From assembly GCF_033958435.1 (NCBI RefSeq), contig NC_134146.1, forward strand, positions 28,046,501 through 28,110,500: 64,000 nt of DNA, in the 5' to 3' direction. This document shows positions 46,499 through 57,835 of the stretch, in pieces. Each line of letters starts with the position of its first letter. Within the stretch, counting starts at the first letter, position 1. The notes beneath the pieces are model-generated. The model saw only the letters and a list, made by a program, of their open reading frames with translations, was not told the origin of the DNA and did no database searches. Source of the stretch: Carettochelys insculpta. Lineage: Eukaryota > Chordata > Testudines > Carettochelyidae. A program made the translations under genes and the position numbers.

Positions 46499-47554
46499 AA
46501 AATGTCAGTCTGACCACTAGGGCAGCTGGTCATCAGACCTTCTTGCGGCAGCATCTCAACAGGCAGTTTAGAAGAACTCCATACAAAAAATCTACAATTG
46601 ACAAATGCACACAAGATTTATTTCCCTCAAATACCATTCACCACATAAAATGAAGGGAGTGTTTCCCCGTTCTCCTTTACCTTGTACTAAATAATTAAGT
46701 AAAGTGTTTATGCAAGAGCATCTAACACCCATGTACCTTATAGAACAGCCAAAACTTTACCATATGGGCAAGGAGAAAATTGGTCATTTCCAGTTTGCAA
46801 ATTAAATCTACAACAGCCAAATATATTTTTGTGCTCCTTTTGTCAAGGCATATGAGTTTTGTTATTTGCCTCATGCTCCATTACATTGGAATTATCCAAG
46901 TCTTTAACATAATGGAGCTAACCTAAATAAATAGCTGTTAACAGAAAAATTCCGATTACATATGTGCTATAAATTTTAGCCAGTTTCTACCATCTCTGTG
47001 TTGGCTTAATGGGCCAATCTAATTGCCAGTAGTGTTTTGAGAAATGGTGGTAAAATTGGCAAAAGGAAAACTAAGAAAAAATTGACAATATGTTTGAAGC
47101 TTGGAAAGCAGATTAGTGACAATTGCACAAAGAGAAGGATTGAAGAGTACCGAGACAAATAGTTTACTAGCCTCAAGGTGTGGGGAGGGGAGAAAGGAAG
47201 GGATAGAGAGACTGACAAACCGCTTAGTGTTCCCATGTGAAAAACTCAAATTGGTGATGCCTTTGCAGAATGTCCCATTCTTTATCCTCTTTTCATGTGT
47301 TATCCTACCAAACAAGGGGCAAATGGGAAGCAAAAATCAAACATGGAGGACAGAACTGGGAAGGAACACCGTAAAATAGCTTGACTTTGAAAATGGGAAT
47401 CTGCATTGCAAAATGGACTTTGTTCTTTTATTGTATTTAGTGAATTAGAGTCAATGATGTTCTTGTGGCTAGCGCTAAGGACTAGGGACCAGATTTTTGA
47501 AGGTATTTAGCTGTCTAATGAAACAGATAGGTATTTAGTGACATTTTCAGTAAG
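46499..47554. other. Unassigned sequence
   Basis: AT-rich. 46870-46960 holds a small inverted repeat (GCTCCATTA at 46877 and TAATGGAGC at 46911). Open frames near 47006-47379 have no domain. Confidence 0.35.
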
Positions 47555-47798
47555 GTCTAGATTGCAGGAGACTGGAGGTGTCTCGACAGAAGTCTGACAC
47601 ATCAGTAGCATTCTGCCAACATCCCTGTTAGGCTCATGTCATCCATGTCTCGGCAGAGGGGGTTTTCCCAACATTTGGCCCCATGTGGATGGGCCAAAAT
47701 GTCAGAAAAGCCTCTCCTGATAGAACCATTGGCAAAAGCTATGCAAATGAAGTGCATAATTTGCATATTTTCTGGCAGCAGATCCCAGCAATCTAGAC
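47555..47798. mobile_element. Fold-back MITE with 11-bp perfect ends
   Basis: GTCTAGATTGC (47555-47565) is exactly inverted as GCAATCTAGAC (47788-47798). Internally CAACATTTGGCCCCATG faces GGATGGGCCAAAATGTC, so much of the unit can pair. No flanking duplication is evident. Confidence 0.6.
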
Positions 47799-50700
47799 AC
47801 TGCATCAGTGCCTAACTGCCTCTTTAGGTGACCACAAATATTTTAAAAAACTGCCCTTTGATGGCAGTTGATGGGGGTAGGTCTGCCATGGGATTATATG
47901 ACCTTTGACTTAGCATGAGCTTAACTTTCCAACCTCTTAATATGCCATCTGAAAAATGAAGGGGATTGCAATATTCACCCACCTTAGTTAAAAATATGCT
48001 CACCCCCTTGGACAAAAAGTATTTGAGTATATAAATAAAAATTATTGTTGGGTCTGGTTTCTGGAGTCTTCACTCATCCTGGCAGAACACTTACTCAGGA
48101 AAGTAAGGATTTCAGTGGGACTACTTTGTGTGAAAGCTAGGAAGTCTTTCCAGGGTCAGGGTTTACACAGCTAAATGCTCAGCAGGATACTAAGGACTCC
48201 AAAACATGGTCCTGTGTTGTTAATTACATATAAAAATCAGTTTAAAAAACACTGAGGTTGCAGAAGGGTGTTAGGAAATGTCCTAATAAAAGTTGTCTGT
48301 GGAGTCTTAGTTTGGACGCTTTACATAAATATAAGTGTGTGTGTGTGTGTGTGTGTATTATGATACTGCCATTCATTATATGATCAAATGTGACTTTTCC
48401 CATAGAAACATACTGAACACAGAAAACGTAGGGGAAAAAAAAGTACAGAAGTGTAGCATGGAAAGGGTCATGAGATTGAAGAAGTCTGTATGTAGTTTTT
48501 TTGCTACAACTCAAAGCACTAATAACATTTCTTCCCTCTGCACAAATCTTGCCAGCTTTTAAAGTTAGTCAAAAGTATAACTCTTCTCTAAAACAGAAAG
48601 TTCCCGACTGTGGAAGAAGGAAAACCAAAATACAGATTGGGTGATGGTTTACTTCTTCCATCGTGCTGAGTAGTACATTAACAAGAAGCTTTGACACCTA
48701 TAAAGATGCATGTATTTTAAAAAAGGTAACATTAGGAAACAATTAACCTTGAACAAATAACCACCCTAAGAAAAACTCAAATAGGCACAGATCATGCCCT
48801 TGTTACAGAAAATTGTAGACCTAATATTATTTCCGTAAATCACACTAATTATTTTGCAGAAATAAGTCAATGTAGTTATTGTTGTATTTATGAACAATTT
48901 ACCATATGCAGAAAGAGCATCTAATTCCCCCACAATCTGTGCACTTGATGGAATTTAATTTTATTTATCTTATGCTGTTTCTAAATCCCAATCCCTAATA
49001 GCAATGACTGTGGATGTTATTGTGCCTCTGGGTAATAGAATAAAGCATGGGAAGTCCGTGATGGCTGCGGAACTAAAAACTGTTTTTTCTCTCTGTTTAT
49101 AACTGTTATCTACAGTGCAATCTAATGAAAAACTTGAGACCAACAATGACATCTACATTACAGCATGGTGCAACGTGGACAACTTTAGATGCTATTATGC
49201 AATTGCTGAGATAATTTTAAGAAATGAAAATATTTTTCTCCAAACAAGATATTGATTTCTCGTTTCTACTGGCTAGTGCCCCAAATATTACACAAGATAA
49301 TTTTCTGGTTCTTTAAAGGATTACAAGTATGCTTTGACAAGATCTTTACTCATGAAATTACTAATGGTATGCTAATTACGTTAGAGGCTGACAGTGTACA
49401 ACTGATAAAGCTATGCATGATAACCCATTTTCCTATTCAAAATGATAACCAGCCTTCAAAATAATATCATGATGTTTGTTTAGAAACACTGTTAATCTGA
49501 TTGGTGTTGAGTCTGTTTAACAATGAGACTAGTTCAAAATTCCCGAGGGCAGATCTTAAGTTATTTACTGTTTTTGGAAAACAACTTTTGATTAATTTGC
49601 ATTCTTCAACAATGATTTTGGCTTCAGTGACTGAATTTCCCCAGTATAGAGTGTATTTTGTCTTATTTGATTTTTTTCAGTGTGCTGGCATTCTGTTTGT
49701 TATCTGAGATGGCAGCACATCAAGATTTTCAACTCCTATTAACAACTCTAAAATGTAATGAAGCCTAATTCATGGAAATTCCATTTCTGTTTGATAGCTA
49801 TAGAGCTTCTTTGGCATTGTGTGATTTGACATTGCTGATTCACTGTCAGGCTTCAGTTAAACAGATAAAAATACCTCTTTTTTTCTTGACCTTATCATCT
49901 TGTTTTGGCTCCGGTGCTCCTCTACAAGAAAAACATTGAGCTACCCTATGTCATACAATGTGATTGACTATGGCAGTACTATGTAATATAAATTGAATGT
50001 ATGCTAAGAAGAATATTTGCATTACTGAGCAAAGCAGCAGGGGGGAAACATGTTTATGAGGAATCCATGAAAAGTGAAGAATTTGGCCCTCTTACTCCCT
50101 AGCTCTTTCACATGGCAACATGCTTTTCAGCCACTGATTCCTTTTTGAGGGCTGGGGAAAACTACCTAGGAATGGCTTCATCAGATTCTAGAATTTGCAA
50201 AGTAAAAGTCATTCCTCAAGATTGGTGGTCAAACAACTGCAGCTTTTCATTCTAGAGAGCTACTTATACTGGATTTTGTTGGTTGAATATCTTTGTCCAC
50301 CAATATCTTGATTGAAAGGTGGCATAGGATGGTTTCTGTGAAAGCAGTTTTAATTGGAATTAACTCCCCATATCATTCCTGAGTTAATGTCTCGTAATGG
50401 GCATTAATGTGTGTCCGTTTGTTTGTTTTTTCCTAAATTCTCAGAAAGCTTACTTTAACTCCAAACACAGTATTCTGCTATCAAAACAGACTTTCCTGTC
50501 AACTAGAGATAGATAAGCTGGCTTTGTCTACGGTATTGCCTGCTACAGCCAAGCACATGTCATTTTTCATTCAGCTGACAATTTTTCCATGGGAAATTTT
50601 GCCCAGCTCTATTTATTAATCATCAAGGAAGCAAATTTCCACTCATTAGATGGGTTTCACATCCCACGTAATGTTCAGAATCTGAAACCTTGCCACGTGT

Positions 50701-51026
50701 GTACTGCCTTATGTCCTCCTTATAAAAGACATGAGGAAAATAACTCTGAATCACAGCAGGCCAGTTTTATTCTAGAACTTTCCATGTGATGCAGTTTCCC
50801 CACTCACTCATTGGCTAGGATGCTTTCTTCAATGTTCATTAGCCAAGAACATTGAGCATGTTCCAGCTATAGTTATGGCTCTCTCCAGTTCCTGAGCAGT
50901 CTGTTGACAAAAGTCATGGGAAATCTGAAAATTTGGCCTGTCATTAAGTGTTGCATATGTCACAGATATTTCTCTCTTACCTGATAAAGAACTTCAGAAA
51001 CCTTAACAAGAAAGAACCAAGACTTC
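47799..51026. other. Long unassigned AT-rich stretch
   Basis: 3.2 kb without a recognised gene. It includes a GT microsatellite and, around 48720-49500, repeat-free AT-rich DNA that might include conserved elements. Confidence 0.35.
48335..48356 (+). repeat. (GT)11 microsatellite
   Basis: Eleven uninterrupted GT units. Confidence 0.95.
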
Positions 51027-51425
51027 AGGTCTATGTCTACACTACAGCAGTCTGTAGACAGAAGTCACTGTCGGAGAAGATCTACCGGCAAAGCTTCTGT
51101 TGAGAGATTGTGTCTACACATAAAAGCAGATTGAAAGAGCAATCTGCTCTGTCAGCAGAGAGCAGCCAGACTGTCTGGCTCATCTCTTGACTGAATGGCT
51201 GATCAGAAGCTCTGTAAACTGGACTCCCCAGTGAACCGGAAGCCCTTTCCGTTGAGAAAATGGCCCTGGAGTGTCTACACTGCGCTTTTGTCAACAGAAG
51301 TGTTATTCCTCAATGCAGAGGGGGATAACACTGTTGGGGAAAGTGCTCTGTTTTGTTGAGACTGTGTTGGTGTGTAAATGCTCCCTGAGCTCTGTTGACA
51401 AAGCTCTGTCGTGTAGACATGGACC
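51027..51425. mobile_element. MITE with well-preserved GTCTACAC ends, 399 bp
   Basis: Left end AGGTCTATGTCTACACTAC and inverse right end GGTCCATGTCTACACGAC; 14 of the outer 15 bases agree after the first. Two further GTGTCTACA words at 51111 and 51265 lie inside, suggesting a nested copy or an internal duplication. Body words AATCTGCTCTGTCAGCAGAG and CTCTGTTGACAAAGCTC are self-complementary. Confidence 0.72.
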
Positions 51426-52500
51426 AAGAGGAAAGAATACAGCAGAAACGTCATAAGGGATGGGCAACTGTTCTGGGTAGAATGAGTGTTCCTGCCACTC
51501 TGAGCCTTCGCGTTTGTGTTTAACCAAACAAGCTGAAACAGTGTGATTTTTCTGAAATGTTTGGATAATAGTTCTTAAATTATAGATTGCAGTCAGACCA
51601 AGTAGCACTAAAACTCTCACATGCTGAAATTCTTCCATTAATATCCTTATCCACTGGGTTGGATCCATCCCCCTACAGAGCAGAGTATGGTTAGACAGTG
51701 CAAGGGAAGTCAGTGCATGTGACTTAAGTGAATGTTTAAAGTTAAACACCTGCTGCAATGCACTACAGAACCAGAGTCTGTTTAAAAAATTAATTCAGCA
51801 CTTGGTAAAGGGGAATTAAAAAAGTCTAAGCCAATCAAAATACCCTTTAAGGATTTTCCAGAACAAAACCTGAAGTATTTGAAATTTAAATTATTTCCCA
51901 TCTTCTTCAAGGATTTATATGCAGTTTTAAATAATATGCCCCTTAAATTATGTTTATCCTGAAAATGCAGTGAGGTTACTTACAACAGAGGCTACAGGGG
52001 TTAACATTACAACAAAGAAATAACATATTAAAAAATGGATTCAAACTTGAATAAGGTGAAACAACCAGTTCTGCTATTTTTGTAAAAAAGGAACAGATAC
52101 TCAGTCAGCTCCCTGCCTCCCCGCTCCCGCATGACCCTCCCAAATGGGGATCCCACAGCTGGTTCTGCTGAGGTGCTGGTACTCAGTACTGACACCAAAA
52201 AGTCACTGGAAACAACATTTATCAAAGCACATAAAATTCCTTAATTTCTTTGGATGGGATTTATGGGCTGGCACTTATATTCAGTATTGTGTTTTAACTA
52301 TATTGGCTTTTACTAAAAGACTGTAAGTAAATTCAGTAGCTGCAAAACAATTTGGCAATATTAACAAGCTGTGAAAAGGAGTAAAGTAGGTCTGGGTCCA
52401 TTAGTCTCATTCTAAAGCTTTTTTTAAGATTAACCTTGATGACTTACACGTTGTATACAGTGGTGACTGTAATGCAAAGCAAAGACTGAAGATAACTTTG
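51426..52500. other. Unassigned sequence
   Basis: A 151-codon open frame on the minus strand (51303-51758) begins inside the adjacent MITE and has no recognisable domain. Confidence 0.35.
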
Positions 52501-53200
52501 TGAAGGTTCTGCCATCACCCCTCAGTTTGTGTAATCCACCTATGAGCTCTGTGCTGGTTGCCAGTGAAAAGCTGCTGTTAGCTGTCAGTTGCCAGTGAGC
52601 ACAAGGCAGGTTTATGGGGCTGCAGCCAGGAAAGGAAGTGCTGGGATGTGCCTGGCTTCAGCTGTGCAAACCTGCAGCAGCATGGAGGAGCTCCGCAGCC
52701 TGGATGCAGAGTGCTGATGGCTTGCAAAGCTGTATGTTGTGGGCTGGGCACAGAGGCTGTGAGCAGGGGAGAATGTGGGTGCTGGGGCCCCATAGAGCTG
52801 CATGGTAGCTGTCCTGGGAGAGGCTATGGGCAGGGCACCAACAGGGAGAGATACCAGACAACTGTGCAGACCTTCTCCCAATGGAAAGCCTGGCATCTGG
52901 GCTGCAGGTCCATCCTGTGATACTGCCTGCCCCACAGTGCTGGGACCTCCCTTTTCAGCAGAAATGCAGCTGCCCCAATCTTTCTTCTGTGATGCTCTCT
53001 CAGGAGACTGACAAGTTGGGTGTGTGGAGCTACAGCCAGAGAAAGCATGTCCTAGTGGTTCCTGCCCAAGCTGTTGCCATGCAAACCTGACAGCATCCAG
53101 CGTCTTTCTTCCCCAGAGAAGTGCTCAAAGAACTGAGCACTGTTGCCACTATCTGGATCCCATGAGTGCTAAAGTCAATGGGACTGGACTGGTAACTGGA
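52500..53200. repeat. GC-rich block with an internal direct repeat
   Basis: About 65 bp at 52617-52683 (GGGCTGCAGCCAGGAAAGG, then TGCAAACCTGCAGCAGCAT) recur in diverged form at 53027-53098 (GAGCTACAGCCAGAGAAAGC, then TGCAAACCTGACAGCATCC), about 410 bp apart in the same orientation. Several overlapping open frames on both strands reflect GC content. This may be an unrecognised repeat or two tandem units of one. Confidence 0.4.
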
Positions 53201-53389
53201 AATAATTAGTGTTTTGGTTTCTGTTGGGCAGCATCCATAGTAATGTCTAATTTGCTCTTTTAAAATCAGGGTTAAAATTCCTGTATGTGTGGCTGTGGGA
53301 GGTGGGTGGAGGCAGGAGAGAAACCTCCAAGGCTGTATGCTGGAGAGGTAGAATGTGTGTACATATGCAAGTAGCCTATTTTACATTAT

Positions 53390-53393
<4 letters not shown>

Positions 53394-53434
<41 letters not shown>
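53394..53434 (+). repeat. (AC)20 microsatellite
   Basis: Twenty uninterrupted AC units, the longest simple repeat in the window. Confidence 0.97.
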
Positions 53435-53437
<3 letters not shown>

Positions 53438-54360
53438 CCCCCGGATTAAGGAACGTTTTTTCTATGTGTAATGCTTATCAGTGTAATAAACGCAGGAGCC
53501 AGAACTTGTAGCCAGGTTCAGAATCTGTTTTATTGTTCGCACTTGCTCAAGTTACAATTCATAACTGCCAAAAACTGCCAGGCAGGAAACCACACTGTGA
53601 CTCAAGATGTTCAGCAGTCATCTGTTCACATTTTTAATTTGTGAAGTTGATATGCAAATAGTTCCTTTGCCTCTGGTGCTGAGGTAATTGAATGGTGCAC
53701 ACTCCACTGACGCATTAATGATCAATTCTGTGGGGAGGATTTTTCAGTCTGAAATAAGCTTTTGATTTTATTTCTAATCCAGAATTTTGGTAGAAGATTT
53801 AAAAGCACAGTATGGCAAAGATGTAGCATTTTGCATCCATACATTTTATTGCATTGTTGTTACTGTAACTCAGAAGAGTCAAGAAATAGTACTTATAAAA
53901 TTGTATGCTAATAAAATTCAGTCATTATATAGGTTTGTGCTGCATACAATTCCCTGAGGCTAAGTACATTTAGAGAATCTCCTGTTCTCCTTGTGTGAAG
54001 TGTTTCCAAAATCGGAGACTTTGCTTGAAAATCCATGAAAAGTATGTATCCTATTAGCTAAGCTTTTTTGTGACCAAATTAGTAATCACTTGATTTTGCT
54101 CTTTAAGCACACTGAAGGGCTTTAAAATATGGAGAAGATCCATGCCCTTCTGGCACGTTTAATCCCTAGAGAAATACAGTGATTGGCTGTGCATTCAGTC
54201 AGACTACTCAGGGAGGTCAGCCTCTTGCACGAAGGGAGAAAAGAGCCCTCTTTCCAGCAAGGGGTAGCAGAGCTGGCCTGAGGGCAGGTAGTACACATAC
54301 TTGAACGTTCTGCCCACAGAAGCAGGCTGTTCCCCTCCTATGCCCCCTCAATGAATGCCA
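53435..54360. other. Unassigned sequence
   Basis: AT-rich beyond 53620; nothing recognised. Confidence 0.35.
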
Positions 54361-54506
54361 TTGAGAAGCAGCGTTCCCTGTGATTTTTTCCATCCAGGGC
54401 AGAATACATTTTGTTGTGTGCAAAGCCTGTGCAGCTGTGTACCACCCATAGAAACGCATACTATGCGTGCTGGCCAAGCACTCAGCAGGGAACACAGTTG
54501 AGGAAG
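54361..54506. mobile_element. hAT-type MITE, copy A
   Basis: The element at 54369-54497 begins CAGCGTTCCCTGTGATTTTT and ends with the inverse of CTGTGTTCCCTG. Flanks TTGAGAAG (54361-54368) and TTGAGGAAG (54498-54506) are a duplication with one inserted base. Body AGAATACATTTTGTTGTGTGC is shared in inverse with the copy at 54580. Confidence 0.72.
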
Positions 54507-54579
54507 TGGGGAGGCCCTTGCAAAGGATAAGACTATGAAGACTTGACTCTTGCCTTGAATAGGAGTCAAGTATAGTAGC

Positions 54580-54774
54580 CAGTGTTCTCAGTAAGCTGAG
54601 TGCTTGGGTGCTCACTCAGGAGAGATTCAGGTGCCATCCAGCTGATAGGCAGGGCACTCACAGCCACCTACACCCAGCAGCATTTGTGTCGAGTGGGGGT
54701 GCACAACCACACATGCCTCAGCACCCATAAAAAATGTATTCTGCTCATGGATAGGAGAAATAGAGGGAACACTG
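54580..54774. mobile_element. hAT-type MITE, copy B, opposite orientation
   Basis: Begins CAGTGTTCTCAGTAAG and ends with the inverse of CAGTGTTCCCTCTAT. The inverse of its right part reads GAGCAGAATACATTTTTTATG, matching copy A. It faces copy A about 80 bp away. The flanking octamers agree poorly, so the insertion is old or the boundary is off by a base. Confidence 0.65.
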
Positions 54775-55437
54775 GTCCTAACCACTAAAAATTTCTCTTC
54801 TGTTGTGGGTGGGCTTGTATAGACCCTGTCAGTCCCAGGCCACCTAGAATTTGCAGGCTAAGGCTTGGTCAACAATTTGTCATCTTATGTCATTATCACT
54901 ATGTTGCTCTGGTCTGGAAAATCCACACCCCTGAGTGATACAGTTGTAGTGACCGATCTCCCCATGTGCCAATGAGCAGGCTTCTCTCATCAATGTGGCT
55001 ACCACCTCTTGGGGAGAATGGAGTACTTGCACTCACTGGAAAAGCTCTCGCCACCCTTTTCCCTTACTGAGCTGGCATTTGGGCTGAACTGGGCACTTGA
55101 AATAATTTCCCTTGGCTGTTGGGCTACTAAGGAAGAGACCTGATTCTTGCTCTAGGGCAGCAGAGGGTTGTTCTGAGGGTGGTCCATTCAGGCCTTAATA
55201 TCACGCTCATGTATGGCAGTTGGGCTGGGTGTAATTATTGGGAAAGTTGTCTAAGCAGCCAAATAAGGCCAAGGACTGCATTATATGGATGCACCCAAAG
55301 AGGATGCCATCTGTGGACTACCTTCACAGGTCCCACAGCCACAATGACAACTGGGGGTAGCATTGTAAATTTGTGCCTGGGAGGGAGCGTGATCTCAGGG
55401 GTAGCACACAGGGCTGGAAGTTAACAGACAGGAGCTT
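54775..55437. other. Unassigned sequence
   Basis: No repeat or exon recognised. Confidence 0.35.
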
Positions 55438-56190
55438 GTTAGCCGGTGGCCAGGTAATGTGCGGTGAGGTACTCCCGTGGGTCCTAAACAACCCAGTTTT
55501 TTACTGTTACAGCAGGCAGCTCCTAGCACACTCACCCACGGCCAGGCTGTAGTAACCAAACGGTTAAAGTTCTTTTGTTGTGCCGGCTGTGTTGCAGTGA
55601 CAAAAGGGTTAACAAAATGGTTAGGCTCAGAGCTTAACTAGTTACAAGTTTATTTAAGCTACAGTTATAAGCGTGTGGTTACAAAAGGCTATTGTTTACT
55701 TCTTATATGCTAGCAAAGTACAGGTGTTAACAAGTTACGTTACAATCCAATACAAAGATATCTGTTACCATCTAACACAATGATATCTTGACACTAGTTA
55801 CAGAGCTCTAATTCTTTAGCTGTGCACAAAAAAGTCGGAGACCTAGCATGGGTGTATCTTACCCTCTCTGCGTCTCTCGATACCAGCGTAGCCAAGCTGG
55901 ATCGGTCACTCAATTCCGCGGAAAGACGAATACGAGGTTGGGCGTCCCCAGCTGTGGACCTCGGGAGGCAATCACCTGACCCGACCAGCAGGTAGTTGGT
56001 GGAATGCACTCAAAGTTAGAGTTCTGCTGGACCCATCTTTTATACCCCTTTTGGGTTACGTATTCTCTTTCTTATCTATGGTGCCAGATCATACTGGTCT
56101 GTCTTTGTGACGCCAGTTTGTTACAAGGGCATTTCTTACTTAGTTTGCACTTGTAAGACAAGAGATAAGCAATTTAGGAGTACAGGACAT
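55438..56190 (-). mobile_element. CpG-retaining LTR-like segment, minus orientation
   Basis: On the minus strand it has TATAAAAG at about 56039-56046 and, about 390 bases on, AAATAAAC at about 55650, the promoter-to-polyadenylation order of a retroviral or retrotransposon LTR. The stretch between carries many intact CpGs (around 55868-55985), unlike the flanking DNA, implying recent insertion or protection from methylation. Candidate ends are TGTTAGCCGG at 55438 and ...GTACAGGACA at about 56188. No matching target duplication was found. No gag, pol or env remains, so if real it is a solo LTR. Confidence 0.45.
56038..56048 (-). promoter_or_regulatory. TATA box of the LTR-like segment
   Basis: TATAAAAG on the minus strand, preceded by AAAAGGGG. 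It is the only strong TATA-type element in this segment and sits upstream of its CpG-rich part. Confidence 0.4.
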
Positions 56191-56494
56191 TCTTTTTGTG
56201 CGGGCGGGGCACTTCCCCTTCTGGGGTGATTGTGTGTGTGTGCATCATATCGATCAATGCCAGCTGGGGTGATTTCTTGAGGGTCCCCCCCCTCTCATGC
56301 TGACAGTCTGGCCTGTTAGCCTTCCATCTGTACTTTCTGCTTCTCAGGGTCACGATAAGCCAGCATATCTGGGCCTCAATGAGGGCATCAAAGACTGTGC
56401 TGTCAGCAGCCATTTCCGTGCCCTGTGTGCTCCTCGGTGAGGGGGGGGGGGCAGCGAGCAAGCTGGCTTGTAAGGGGGAGACTTTGTCTGGCTA
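56191..56494. other. Unassigned sequence with short simple repeats
   Basis: (TG)6 at 56231-56242, a C run at about 56285 and eleven G at 56441-56451. No gene. Confidence 0.4.
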
Positions 56495-56640
56495 CAGAGT
56501 TCTATTTCCAGTTCTGCTACAGATTCCCATATGGCCGAGGGCAAGCTGCTTCTCCTTTCTGTGGCTGTATTTCACTCCCTATAATACTGGAATCAGAATA
56601 GGTATCCTGAGTAGTACTGTATAAACATGCACAAGAGTAA
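56495..56640 (+). mobile_element. MIR SINE fragment
   Basis: CAGAGTTCTATTTCCAGTTC, TGCTACAGATTCCC, GAGGGCAAGCTGCTTCTCC, TTTCTGTGGCTGTATTTC and CCTATAATACTGG follow the MIR consensus order (tcccagctctgcc, ggcaagtcactt, ctgtgcctcagtttc, aaatggggataat). Confidence 0.6.
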
Positions 56641-57534
56641 ATGAGTCCCGAGACAAGCGTCTATCAAAGCAAGAAATACTGTTCTGTGTCAGTATGTTAA
56701 ATAAGCATTGCATCAGAATGTGGGGACTAAACCAAAAGGAATGCACTGTGGTCACGATATCCTACGGGCTGGAGTCACAGAAGCTATCATTCCCAAATGC
56801 TGGGCTGAGGGCACAGCTAACGTGGGCAGACTTTTGTCAGTAAAGAGTAGCTTGGGCTGGTATAATTACACCGAGCACAGGAAGGTGCAAGCAGCCATAT
56901 TTGCAGGTCTCTGGGCTACACTGATTTATTCTGGTCTCTGGGGGGTGGGGAAGCATAACTTTGGCACCTGTGAGGGGAAGCTAGTACAACTATGTGGGTA
57001 TCTGTGTGAGAGAGAGAGAGAGTATAACTGGAGCCAGCTGGGATCTTAAAAAGAGAAGAAATTGAACTGTGGGACCTATGATGCAGAAGCAGAACAGGTG
57101 AGAGCTGAGCTAAGGCATGAGTGTATTTGTATGGTCAGAGAAGGATACTGAATAAAATTATTAGAAAAGTGAAGTCATGGTATGATGAAGGGAGTTGGAA
57201 AAGGGCAAAAGGAAGGAGAGGAGCTGGACCACTGTGTATGAGAAGACAGAAGAAAAAGGAGAAGGTTTAAGGCATTCATGGAAGGTAGAGTAACAAGGGT
57301 CTTGGAGACAAAGGAGAAAAGAATAAGGTATATGGGAGAAGGAGAAAGAAGTGCAGTGAATGAAAGAGCAAAGGGAGAGAATGAAACACAGAAGGAAGAG
57401 AGACATAAGTTATTTTAAAATATATATTCAACAGAAATTACAAACAAATATTCACATAAAAACACTTGCTTTTATAATGACTAATTTACGACAAATTGCA
57501 GGTATCTGAAAAACAACAACATAAATTCAAAGTC
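56641..57534. other. Unassigned sequence including a purine tract
   Basis: (GA)7 at 57008-57022 and the purine-rich tract listed separately. A 113-codon open frame at 56708-57049 (+) has no recognisable domain. Confidence 0.4.
57168..57408 (+). repeat. Purine-rich tract, about 240 bp
   Basis: The plus strand is dominated by GA, GGA and GAA words (for example GGAGAAGGAGAAAGAAG near 57338). It is degenerate rather than tandem. The complementary strand encodes a Phe/Ser/Leu-rich open frame, which is an artefact. Confidence 0.7.
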
Positions 57535-57835
57535 CAGCAGGGGCTGTTGTAGTCCTCTAGTCTGATGTGTGTAACACAGGCCATAGAACTTCCTGAAATT
57601 AATTCTTGCTTGAACCAGAGTGCATCTCTTAGAAGAAACATCATCTGGATTTTAAAAATTCCAGTGAAGGAAAATCAGTGACAACCCTTGACAACATGTC
57701 CCAGTGGTTCATTGTCATCACTGTTTTAAAAAAAAAAAAAAATTCCTTGTTTCTAGGGTGAACCTGTCCAGTCTGTGTAAACAATTATAGACTGTGATCA
57801 AATTACCCCTTAAACTTATGTTCAGTAAGCTTATG
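57535..57835 (-). mobile_element. CR1/L3-type LINE fragment
   Basis: The inverse of phrases such as GTAACACAGGCCATAGAACTT, TGCATCTCTTAGAAGAAACATC and TGTCCCAGTGGTTCATTGTC is the ancient CR1/L3 3' region as seen across amniotes. It is interrupted by a run of 15 A at 57728-57742. No octamer terminus remains. Confidence 0.65.

Noticed and set aside
51303..51758. 151-codon minus-strand frame
   Set aside because: It runs from a MITE into unique DNA and shows no family signature.
48335..53434. CRISPR-like or telomeric arrays among the simple repeats
   Set aside because: They are plain dinucleotide microsatellites without spacers; no TTAGGG array was seen.
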